5,371 nucleotides of DNA, taken from positions 1 through 5,371 of the forward strand of contig DAOWER010000058.1 of the NCBI GenBank assembly GCA_030638405.1, written 5' to 3'. Under the pieces are notes generated by a model, which worked only from the letters and a program-made list of their open reading frames with translations, made no database searches and had not been told where the DNA came from. This document shows, one piece after another, positions 1 through 5,371 of the stretch. Position 1 is the stretch's first letter, and every line of letters begins with the position of its first letter. The DNA is from Candidatus Eiseniibacteriota bacterium (GTDB taxonomy: Bacteria; Joyebacterota; Joyebacteria; Joyebacterales; Joyebacteraceae). The translations under genes were made by a program, and so were the position numbers.

Positions 1-296
1 AACGGGTCGTCGGATTCGGCTACCGTTCTCTTGAGCCCTGGATACATGGAGAGTGCCAGCGCGTTGAAGCGGTCCTTGACCTCGCGGTAGGGGTCCTCCA
101 CACCCGTCTCTTCCCTGACGACCCTGTGGATCACCTGCCCCATCGAGGGCGGAGTGTCGTCCATCCCCATCTTCGAGACGGCGTCCGCCACGGTTCGAAG
201 CACACGGACGTGCGCCTCGGGGTCGTCGCTCGCCATTCGAGCGGCGTCGAGTGCCTGTTTCAGGAAGCAGGGAACGCAGTCCAGGAATGTCTTCAC
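1..296 (-). CDS. DUF89 / ARMT1-like metal-dependent phosphatase, N-terminal part (runs off left edge)
   Basis: Translating the minus strand from a GTG at 296..294 gives 98 open residues to the window edge. It begins VKTFLDCVPCFLKQALDAAR and later contains PPSMGQVIHRVVREETG and DPYREVKDRFN. I recognise this as the helical N-terminus of the DUF89 family, in the short prokaryotic branch that has a CxxC pair (here Cys7 and Cys10). Members studied are metal-dependent phosphatases, proposed to remove harmful or surplus phosphometabolites (damage control) in the cytoplasm; the natural substrate is usually unknown. The catalytic Asp/Asn motifs lie in the C-terminal domain, outside the window, so activity cannot be judged. 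The GTG start is supported by GAGG at 304..301, four bases upstream, and by the fit to the family N-terminus; no other in-frame start lies just upstream. It is downstream of the PHP gene across 79 bases and could share its transcript. Family assignment is fairly sure; substrate unknown. Confidence 0.82.
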   Translation of the reverse strand, partial: MKTFLDCVPCFLKQALDAARMASDDPEAHVRVLRTVADAVSKMGMDDTPPSMGQVIHRVVREETGVEDPYREVKDRFNALALSMYPGLKRTVAESDDP

Positions 297-300
297 GTTG

Positions 301-304
301 CCTC
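301..304 (-). promoter_or_regulatory. Ribosome binding site deciding the GTG start of the DUF89 gene
   Basis: On the minus strand GAGG is followed by CAAC and then GTG. The spacing of four bases is on the short side but usable. Together with the family-like N-terminus it supports a GTG rather than an ATG start. Confidence 0.5.
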
Positions 305-350
305 GGGGGTGAAACCCGCGCCGGACCACTCGCGCCGCCGCGCTCGGACC

Positions 351-371
351 GCGCCAGCGCCGCGCCGGCGC
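351..371 (-). other. GC-only hairpin in the PHP-DUF89 spacer; not a classical terminator
   Basis: The 79-base spacer (297-375) between the PHP stop and the DUF89 start is almost entirely G and C. Just after the PHP stop, the minus-strand RNA reads GCGCCGGCGC, G, GCGCTGGCGC. The arms pair along their length with one G-U wobble, or about 8 pairs if a 5-base loop is left open. On the plus strand the same position would be an A-C mismatch, so the structure suits minus-strand RNA better. No U-run follows, so an intrinsic terminator is not supported. It could slow or protect transcript ends, or it may simply reflect base composition. I see no promoter-like sequence in the spacer. Confidence 0.35.
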
Positions 372-375
372 CCCG

Positions 376-1305
376 CTACGGCCGCGCCGCCTTCAGCGCC
401 TCCACGAGCGCGTATCTCGCGTCGACCTCCGCCACGTCGATCTGGGGCTTGCTGACGCCGTGGAAGTCGGTGCCGCCTGTCTTGAGCATGCCGTGACGCT
501 CGGCGAGCGACGCGTAGTGCCCCACGAGTTCGGCAAGCTCTTCCTTCGTGATGAACGGCTCTCCGTTGTGGAACGGACGGTTCTTGTCGTAGGTGTAGTA
601 GACCTCGAGGCCATTGACCCCGGCGCCGGCGCAGGTCGCGATGATCTGGTCGACGATGGGGTCTATCATGCTGCCGCCCCCGGCGAACGTCGTGTTGTAG
701 GCGCCCGGGTGCGCGAGCACCGGCACGCCGCCGGCGCGCCCGATGAGGGCAACACACTCCTCGAGCGTCAGGCTGAAGTCCTTGGTCACGTGCCACTCGC
801 CGCCGAACGATGTCCTGTCGAAGAACTCCTGCGACGAGAAGTCCGGGTGGTGGCGATGCAGCACCTTCCAGATGTGCGGTCTACGCACCGTGTCACCCGC
901 GGCCTCCTCGAGCACTTCGTCCGCGTCTATCGGAAGTCCGTTGTCGGCGAGCACGGCGATCTGCCTCACGAGCTTGCCGTTCTTCGCGTCCTGAAGCCTC
1001 TGGAGGACGTCCTTGAGCTCGGCGAGGTCCGGGTCCACGAAATACCCCAGGATGTCTATCTCGATCAGGTGCCTCGCGGGGTCGTGCGCGATGCCGATCT
1101 CCACGCCGGGGATGACCTCGACGCCGTGCTTCTCCCCCGCCGCGAGCGCCTCGCGGACGGAACCGATGGAATCGTGGTCGGTGATGGCGATGGCGGCAAG
1201 CCCGAGCGACTTCGCCTTCAGCACAAGAGCCTCCGCGGTCTCCGAACCGTCGGAGGCGATCGTGTGCAGATGCAGGTCGATTCTGGAGTCGTTTCGTGCG
1301 GTCAC
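376..1305 (-). CDS. PHP-domain metal-dependent phosphoesterase (YciV/TrpH/RNase AM type)
   Basis: This 309-residue protein spans a complete PHP domain. Visible metal-site motifs, in order, are DLHLHT (His12, His14), SDG (Asp19), ITDHD (Asp43, His44), PGVEI (Glu69), RRPHI (His144), LAHPG (His199) and GTDFHG (Asp280, His282). The set is complete, so an active trinuclear-metal cytoplasmic hydrolase is expected. Characterised relatives hydrolyse 3',5'-nucleoside bisphosphates such as pAp, or trim RNA 5' ends as RNase AM; the exact substrate here is inferred only from the family. The length fits the stand-alone family (about 280-310), with no polymerase or other fused domain. The start is GTG at 1305..1303, preceded by GAGGGGG with a 5-base spacer; the resulting N-terminus has only nine residues before DLHLHT, as is normal. 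It begins 13 bases after the upstream membrane-protein stop, so it is probably cotranscribed. Confidence 0.9.
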   Translation of the reverse strand: MTARNDSRIDLHLHTIASDGSETAEALVLKAKSLGLAAIAITDHDSIGSVREALAAGEKHGVEVIPGVEIGIAHDPARHLIEIDILGYFVDPDLAELKDVLQRLQDAKNGKLVRQIAVLADNGLPIDADEVLEEAAGDTVRRPHIWKVLHRHHPDFSSQEFFDRTSFGGEWHVTKDFSLTLEECVALIGRAGGVPVLAHPGAYNTTFAGGGSMIDPIVDQIIATCAGAGVNGLEVYYTYDKNRPFHNGEPFITKEELAELVGHYASLAERHGMLKTGGTDFHGVSKPQIDVAEVDARYALVEALKAARP

Positions 1306-1310
1306 GCCGG

Positions 1311-1317
1311 CCCCCTC
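1311..1317 (-). promoter_or_regulatory. Ribosome binding site deciding the GTG start of the PHP gene
   Basis: GAGGGGG lies in the 13-base gap after the upstream TAG stop, five bases before the GTG. No ATG in this frame is compatible with the DLHLHT motif, so this site fixes the start. Confidence 0.6.
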
Positions 1318-1318
1318 G

Positions 1319-2149
1319 CTAGACCTCTATGCCGAAGACGCCCTTCAGCGCGAAGCCGGCGGCGACGGAGATGACAAAGAAGGCAAGAAGCCAGTGAACG
1401 GTGAGCCCGAGAAGCTTGAGCTCGCGGTGCGGGTATGTGACTTTGATCCACTCAATGATCGAGCTCGAGGGAACGGGCGGCTCGGCCGGGTAGAGGAACG
1501 CGTTCCACGAGTTGGCGCGCGCTTTGACGGCGCCGACCTTGCCGAGCTTCCGCTCGGGGCCGACATCGAGCGACTTGTGCACCGGCCCGCACGGCGTCTC
1601 GAGCACGAGCTGGTGGTGTCCGGGCTGCTCCGCCACGATCTCCCAGTTCACCTCGCCCTTCGAGTCGATACGCAGCGCCGGCGAGGCGACCCGGACGCCC
1701 TTCGGCGCGACGAGGGTCAAGTCGGTCTGGGATGGGACCGTTCCCTCCTTGAGCTTCACCGAGACCACGGCCCTGTCCCCGGGCATCAGGGGCTCGTCCG
1801 CGTAGCGGATGCCGAGTTGCACCATGATGACGAGCACCGGTATGAACAGGAACACGAGCGGCCGCAGCGAATGACGCAGGTACTGCACGTTGCTCCTGAG
1901 CACGCTGCCGATGGCCGAGAACATGACGAGCGTGTCGTTCCGGAAGATCCACATCTCCATGACGTAGGCCTTGAGTTTGTCCTTCGTCTCGGAGATCTTC
2001 TTCTGGTTCGACGTCTTCCCGAATATCAGAAGCATGACGACGCCCGTCACGACGGACACCACCGTCAGCCCCACCCACGGGTGGAGACTCGCGAACGGTG
2101 TCAGGATGGCGTCGAACGCCTTTGTTATCGCCCTCAGAATCGGCCACAT
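1319..2149 (-). CDS. Putative EMC3/TMCO1-like (DUF106, Oxa1/YidC superfamily) membrane protein with extracytoplasmic domain
   Basis: This 276-residue protein has three predicted membrane spans, at about 25-44, 96-113 and 248-270. Between spans 1 and 2 lies a charged, coiled-coil-like stretch (about 46-92, starting GKTSNQKKISETKDKLK) whose positive charge places it in the cytoplasm. The start of span 2, LRHSLRPLVFLFIPVLVIM, resembles the MRPM.FT.IPI.LI region of archaeal DUF106/EMC3-TMCO1 proteins as I remember them. Order and topology (N-terminus out, span, cytoplasmic coiled coil, span) match the Oxa1-superfamily core, which helps insert membrane proteins. Unlike compact DUF106 proteins, about 130 residues (116-245) are predicted outside, with beta-rich character, before the last span. 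The assignment is an inference from pattern and topology. A generic envelope protein is the alternative. The ATG lies one base after the upstream stop with only a weak GGGG upstream, suggesting translational coupling. Confidence 0.55.
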   Translation of the reverse strand: MWPILRAITKAFDAILTPFASLHPWVGLTVVSVVTGVVMLLIFGKTSNQKKISETKDKLKAYVMEMWIFRNDTLVMFSAIGSVLRSNVQYLRHSLRPLVFLFIPVLVIMVQLGIRYADEPLMPGDRAVVSVKLKEGTVPSQTDLTLVAPKGVRVASPALRIDSKGEVNWEIVAEQPGHHQLVLETPCGPVHKSLDVGPERKLGKVGAVKARANSWNAFLYPAEPPVPSSSIIEWIKVTYPHRELKLLGLTVHWLLAFFVISVAAGFALKGVFGIEV

Positions 2150-2150
2150 G

Positions 2151-2345
2151 CTATGAGATGTACCCCAGTCCCTTCAGCTTGTCCTTGATCTCGTCCTCGG
2201 AGTCGGACTCCTCGAGCTTCGCGATCTCCTTCTCGAGCGCGTGCGTCACGAACTCCTCGGGCGACGAGTAACCTGCGAGCTTCGCGAACTTTTTGACCTT
2301 CTCGAGAAGCTCCTTGTCTACCTTGAGATTCCCTCCGCCGAACAT
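2151..2345 (-). CDS. Small ribbon-helix-helix-like protein, 64 aa, with acidic linker and LGYIS tail
   Basis: The protein has three visible parts. Residues 6-12 (NLKVDKE) could form the RHH beta strand. Residues 13-26 (LLEKVKKFAKLAGY) and 28-45 (SPEEFVTHALEKEIAKLE) look like its two helices, and the SSPEEFV turn is typical of Arc/MetJ/CopG-type proteins. An acidic linker (about 46-53) leads to a short amphipathic tail ending KLKGLGYIS. RHH proteins usually dimerise and bind DNA, as antitoxins or repressors, but no toxin gene is adjacent and DNA binding is not shown. It begins 11 bases after the lipoprotein stop and ends one base before the membrane-protein start, so it is embedded in the operon and probably made with it. 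AGGAGG five bases before the ATG is the best ribosome site in the window, which suggests good expression and argues for a real gene. The fold is likely; the function is unknown. Confidence 0.72.
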   Translation of the reverse strand: MFGGGNLKVDKELLEKVKKFAKLAGYSSPEEFVTHALEKEIAKLEESDSEDEIKDKLKGLGYIS

Positions 2346-2350
2346 ATCAT

Positions 2351-2356
2351 CCTCCT
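2351..2356 (-). promoter_or_regulatory. Strong Shine-Dalgarno site for the RHH-like gene
   Basis: A perfect AGGAGG directly follows the TAG stop (2359..2357) of the lipoprotein gene, five bases before the ATG at 2345..2343. Another ATG at 2350..2348 abuts the site in a different frame and is too close to be used. Confidence 0.75.
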
Positions 2357-4519
2357 CTACTCGAACACCGACCTCCCGACCATCCAGCTCCGCTTCGCGA
2401 TGCCGAACTCGGACAGAATAGTAGGCGCCATGTCGTAGAGCGACGGCGACTCGTGCGTGATCGGCTTGTCCGTGAACAGCACGCCCGGCACGTGGTGGTA
2501 GTCAGCGCAGTGGTCGCCGCTCCACTTGCCCACGTTGTCGCTGATGATCTCTGCGGGTACCTCGCCGCCCGCGGTCTTGAACGATCCGCGGTAGCCCCAG
2601 CCGTATCCCACGACGATGTCTGGGGCGGTGCTCTGATATGGCCCGTGATAGAACTCGCTTGCCTTGTAGGCCTTCACGACAACAAGCTGGTCCGTCTTCG
2701 GGTCTCGAACCGCTTCGAGCTTCTCCGCTATCTCGTCTATGAGCGCGGGCGCGTCGGCCCGGGAGACGATGCCCTGACCCTCGCGGCCGGCCACGTTGAC
2801 GTAGAGCGCGTTGATACCGAGCCCGTAGGCGGTCGTTCTCGTCCAGTCGACACCCAGCAGCCACTCGACGTGCTCGGGCCGGACGCCGGGCTTGAGGACC
2901 AGGTAGCCCTCGTCGTAGAGCCAGCGGTTCAGGTGGAAGTGTCGGTAGTAGGGCGCGAACCCGTGATCCGAGAGCACGATGAGCGTCGTGTTCTCGTCCA
3001 GGTCGCGCATCACCTCGCCGAGGACCCCGTCGAACTTGACGTAGAGGTTCTCGAGGAAGTCCGAGAACTCAGCGTCCTCCTCGGCGTTGTAGGCCGGGTG
3101 ACCTACGTCCATGCAGCGCCACATCATGTGCGTCGACTGGTCGAGAGAGCCGAAGTAGAAGTACAGGAGCCCCTCATCGAACTGCGACAGCTCGTACTCG
3201 AAACACCTGAGCCGCTCGTCGAACACGATGGTCGACTGCTTGACGAAGATCTCGTTGTCGAAGACGCCGTGCTCGAGCGCCTTCGTGTCCTCGGGCATGT
3301 TCTGCGTGTAGAAATAGCCGACGGCGTCGACCAGCTCGGCCCCGTACTCCGGCGGGTCCGTGATGGGAAGCACCTGGTTCACCGGGTTGATCTGGACCGG
3401 AGTGATGTAGAGCTCGAACTCGGGGTGCGCGGACTTCAAGTAGAAGCGAGCCAACCCGCTGACTGTAATGAGGTTCGGGACCATCACAAACTCGACCTCT
3501 ACCCACTCGCTGAACTCGCCCTCAGTGAGAACGACCTCGGCATCACCGATGTCCAGCCGTGCGACCGGGTTCGAGGGATCCACGTAGACCGCGAAGTCGA
3601 TGCCCACTTTCCGCTCGTCGTAGGAGACAGGTGCGCCCTGCCGCTCCTCTATCTTCTCGTAATCCTTGAAGTCGTTGGGCGGACCGAGGAGCGTCGCGTG
3701 CACGACGCCATCCTCGACCCTGACCGGATAGACGTAACCACCGGACAGGTCATCAGAGCCGGGCCACGGGTCGGTGGTGTAGAACGAGAACGTCCCGTAG
3801 GTTCCAAGGATGTCCGGCGTGCCCATGCCTGACATGCTCTTGGTCGTGCCCTTCTCGCTCGGCACCGGTGGGAAGTTCGAGGGGATCTTGAAGACCGTGC
3901 AAGGTACGCCGGCTGCCTCCAGCACCTGCCAGAACGCGATGCCCTTTCTCAGGTTCAGCGTGGCCCCGCCGGCCAGCGGGAAGATGTAATCGGTGAACGG
4001 CACGGCGAACTCGTTCCTGACCGGAATGCCGAGAACGCGCGCCTTCTCAGGAGCGTTCTCGACCTGCGACGTCGAGAGGTACGGCAGGTATGTGTCCCTG
4101 TCTCTGTGAACGAAGTCGAAGATGCCGTGGCCGCCCGGGTCGGCGCCCGTGATGAAGTTCGCCCAGGCCACGGGGCTCTGCGGCGGGATGCTCGACAGGA
4201 GCGGGCTGAACCCGCCCGCGTCGGCCAGGGCCTTGAAGTGCGGGAGCTTGCCCTCGTCCATCAGGCGCGTCGTGATGAGCCAGTCCATGCCGTCGATACC
4301 GAGGACAAGCACCTTCTTCTCGGCGTCCCGACCACCGCTCTCCCTGAGCTCGTTCGCAACGTAGCCGAGCGACGCGAGCGCCGCCCTGTCCTCTTCGGCG
4401 AGCCCGGACTCCGGTGCCTCGGCCGTGCAGCCCGGAAGAACCAGCGCGGCCACGAACGCCGACAGCGCCAGCAGAACGGGCAGGCCCAGGATGATACTGT
4501 GTCTTCGCGTCTGCCGCAT
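2357..4519 (-). CDS. AlkP-superfamily phosphohydrolase/phosphodiesterase lipoprotein (type I phosphodiesterase/nucleotide pyrophosphatase family)
   Basis: This 720-residue protein starts with a lipoprotein signal: MRQTRRHS, a hydrophobic core, then lipobox LPGC with lipidated Cys31. Thr at +2 suggests the outer membrane rather than inner-membrane retention. TRRHSII is weakly Tat-like. The catalytic set matches the type I phosphodiesterase family: Asp76 in GIDGMDW, nucleophile Ser115 in PQSPVAWANFITG (family members have Ser or Thr), Asp460 and His464 in SLDQSTH, Asp518-His519 in LSDHGF, and His670 in WSGDHCADY. All expected metal ligands are present, so an active two-metal hydrolase outside the cytoplasm is expected; the substrate is unknown. 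Residues about 240-400 form a beta-rich insert before the second half of the active site. An ATG 24 codons upstream gives an Arg-rich leader that would bury the signal peptide, so I chose 4519, backed by AGAGG nine bases upstream. It follows its paralogue by one base. Nearest broad group is COG3379-like (from memory). Confidence 0.88.
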   Translation of the reverse strand: MRQTRRHSIILGLPVLLALSAFVAALVLPGCTAEAPESGLAEEDRAALASLGYVANELRESGGRDAEKKVLVLGIDGMDWLITTRLMDEGKLPHFKALADAGGFSPLLSSIPPQSPVAWANFITGADPGGHGIFDFVHRDRDTYLPYLSTSQVENAPEKARVLGIPVRNEFAVPFTDYIFPLAGGATLNLRKGIAFWQVLEAAGVPCTVFKIPSNFPPVPSEKGTTKSMSGMGTPDILGTYGTFSFYTTDPWPGSDDLSGGYVYPVRVEDGVVHATLLGPPNDFKDYEKIEERQGAPVSYDERKVGIDFAVYVDPSNPVARLDIGDAEVVLTEGEFSEWVEVEFVMVPNLITVSGLARFYLKSAHPEFELYITPVQINPVNQVLPITDPPEYGAELVDAVGYFYTQNMPEDTKALEHGVFDNEIFVKQSTIVFDERLRCFEYELSQFDEGLLYFYFGSLDQSTHMMWRCMDVGHPAYNAEEDAEFSDFLENLYVKFDGVLGEVMRDLDENTTLIVLSDHGFAPYYRHFHLNRWLYDEGYLVLKPGVRPEHVEWLLGVDWTRTTAYGLGINALYVNVAGREGQGIVSRADAPALIDEIAEKLEAVRDPKTDQLVVVKAYKASEFYHGPYQSTAPDIVVGYGWGYRGSFKTAGGEVPAEIISDNVGKWSGDHCADYHHVPGVLFTDKPITHESPSLYDMAPTILSEFGIAKRSWMVGRSVFE

Positions 4520-4520
4520 G

Positions 4521-5371
4521 CTAGCTGTCCTCTCGGGCGCGCATCTCGCCGGAGCGTTCGTCCTGCGCCGGGCCGTCGCCCGCCGCGTCACTGGCTCCGC
4601 TGCCGCGGAAGATCGATCTCCCCATCATGAACTCCGGGATCTTCACCCCGAAAAGGTCGAGAATGGACGGGCCGATGTCGATGAGCCCGGGCCTGTCGGC
4701 CACGACCTTGCGGTTGGTGAAGAGGATCCCCGGGGCGAGCTTGTAGTCGATGCAGTGGTCCCCGCTCCAGGACTTGAGGTTGTCTTCGACGACTGTCTGG
4801 CTCGACTTCCCAACGGCCGCGTCCCAGGACGCCCTGTAGCCGACATTGTAGCCGATGATGAGATCGGGCGCCCCATCGGTGTATGGCCCGCTCATGATCT
4901 CCTCGGTGTCGTAGACCGACGTGATGGCGACCTCTCCCGTGTCGGGATCCCTGAAGCCCTCGAGCTTCTCCCTGATCTCTCTCTTGAGCGCCTTGTACTC
5001 GTCCGACTTGACCAACCCCTGGGCCTCGCGGCCCTTCTTGTTGATGTAGATGCCGGAGAGCCCCAGCTGGTAGACCTTCGTCTGCGACCAGTCGACGCCG
5101 CGCAGGTACTCGCTGATGGCGCTGCCGCTCCCCGCAACGCCGGCGCAGTAGCCGCCGAAGTCGCACGCCTCGCCGTCCGACGATTCGACCGCGCCCGGGA
5201 CTTCCGCCCCGCCGCCGTTCGCCTTCGCCTTCATGTAGCCGTTCTCGAGCGCCCACGTGTTGATGTTCACGCCGCGCTTGAACTGCTTGAAGCCGTGGTC
5301 GGAAACCACGCAAAGGCGCGTCTTGTCATCGACGTGTTCCATGACGCGCGCGAGGAGCCCGTCCATCTTCA
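4521..5371 (-). CDS. AlkP-superfamily phosphohydrolase, C-terminal part (runs off right edge)
   Basis: About 282 residues are visible, open to the right edge; the true start lies outside. It is a clear paralogue of the downstream lipoprotein: both have SDHGF (Asp at 5300..5298 and His at 5297..5295, metal ligands), GVDW, KGREAQG / AGREGQG, GPY..APD, SGDHC.DY (metal His at 4757..4755), PG.LFT and MxGRS(I/V)F near the end. A two-metal phosphoester hydrolase of the type I phosphodiesterase family is therefore likely, presumably exported like its neighbour, though its N-terminus cannot be seen. Two differences stand out. Between NGY and GVDW there are about 29 extra residues, rich in Gly and Ala with two cysteines (ACDFGGYCAG). 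After GRSIF there is also a low-complexity, charged tail of about 28 residues. The TAG stop lies one base before the next ATG. The family is secure; the substrate is unknown. Confidence 0.87.
   Translation of the reverse strand, partial: KMDGLLARVMEHVDDKTRLCVVSDHGFKQFKRGVNINTWALENGYMKAKANGGGAEVPGAVESSDGEACDFGGYCAGVAGSGSAISEYLRGVDWSQTKVYQLGLSGIYINKKGREAQGLVKSDEYKALKREIREKLEGFRDPDTGEVAITSVYDTEEIMSGPYTDGAPDLIIGYNVGYRASWDAAVGKSSQTVVEDNLKSWSGDHCIDYKLAPGILFTNRKVVADRPGLIDIGPSILDLFGVKIPEFMMGRSIFRGSGASDAAGDGPAQDERSGEMRAREDS
4528..4534 (-). promoter_or_regulatory. Ribosome binding site inside the end of the upstream gene, deciding the lipoprotein start
   Basis: The minus strand reads GAGAGGA, seven bases (CAGCTAG), then C and the ATG at 4519..4517; from AGAGG to the ATG is nine bases. 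The site lies in the last codons of the upstream paralogue, whose TAG stop is one base before the ATG. This supports coupled translation and the 4519 start. Confidence 0.6.

Noticed and set aside
460..1374. Plus-strand open frame of 304 codons opposite the PHP gene
   Set aside because: It is antisense to a complete PHP domain, has no recognisable motif, and ends in a low-complexity Arg-rich stretch.
1013..2188. Plus-strand open frame of 391 codons opposite the PHP and membrane-protein genes
   Set aside because: It spans two real minus-strand genes and the junction between them, and its composition (runs of Asp, His, Arg) is that of an antisense shadow.
2151..2345. Toxin-antitoxin pair with the RHH-like protein as antitoxin
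   Set aside because: Neither neighbour resembles a toxin: one is an exported phosphohydrolase and the other a three-span membrane protein.
2348..2350. Alternative ATG just before the small RHH-like gene
   Set aside because: It is out of frame with the gene and directly abuts the AGGAGG, leaving no room for ribosome spacing.
2453..3832. Plus-strand open frame of 459 codons opposite the lipoprotein gene
   Set aside because: It lies wholly antisense to a gene with a full set of catalytic motifs. The translation is rich in Val, Arg, Glu and His with no domain, as expected for a mirror frame of GC-rich coding DNA.
4520..4591. Upstream ATG at 4591 as the start of the lipoprotein gene
   Set aside because: It would add 24 Arg-rich residues before the signal peptide and overlap the upstream gene. 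The ATG at 4519 has a Shine-Dalgarno site and gives a textbook lipoprotein signal.
1..5371. CRISPR array, tRNA/rRNA genes, insertion sequences or attachment sites
   Set aside because: I saw no regularly spaced repeats, cloverleaf-like segment, transposase frame or flanking direct repeats; nearly the whole window is accounted for by six minus-strand genes.

Overview
The window is a stretch of GC-rich bacterial DNA (by eye well above 60% GC). Six genes sit head to tail on the minus strand, and no convincing gene lies on the plus strand. Reading in the direction of transcription (right to left), they are: (1) the C-terminal part of an AlkP-superfamily phosphohydrolase, cut by the right edge; (2) a complete 720-residue paralogue of it carrying a lipoprotein signal peptide; (3) a 64-residue protein shaped like a ribbon-helix-helix (RHH) protein; (4) a 276-residue three-span membrane protein that resembles the EMC3/TMCO1 (DUF106) branch of the Oxa1/YidC insertase superfamily, with an added extracytoplasmic domain; (5) a PHP-domain phosphoesterase of the YciV/TrpH type; (6) the N-terminal 98 residues of a DUF89 (ARMT1-like) metal-dependent phosphatase, cut by the left edge.

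The first five genes are separated by 1, 11, 1 and 13 bases, so they almost certainly form one transcription unit whose promoter lies beyond the right edge. Two junctions have the same form, a TAG stop, one C, then ATG, which points to translational coupling. The only larger gap is 79 bases between the PHP and DUF89 genes. It is very GC-rich and contains a hairpin without a U-tract, so transcription may continue into DUF89. All five visible stop codons are TAG.

The organism looks like a Gram-negative bacterium: it has a lipobox protein with Thr at +2 (suggesting the outer membrane), Shine-Dalgarno sites and GTG starts. The gene types suggest an uncultured lineage of the FCB or PVC type, but nothing here fixes the phylum.

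Four of the six genes encode metal-dependent phosphoester hydrolases: two predicted to act outside the cytoplasm and two inside it. Between the two pairs lie a small RHH-like protein and a putative membrane insertase. The points most worth pursuing are the insertase-like protein with its extracytoplasmic insert, the LxxLGY(I/V) motif shared by the small protein and the lipoprotein, and the tandem phosphohydrolase paralogues.
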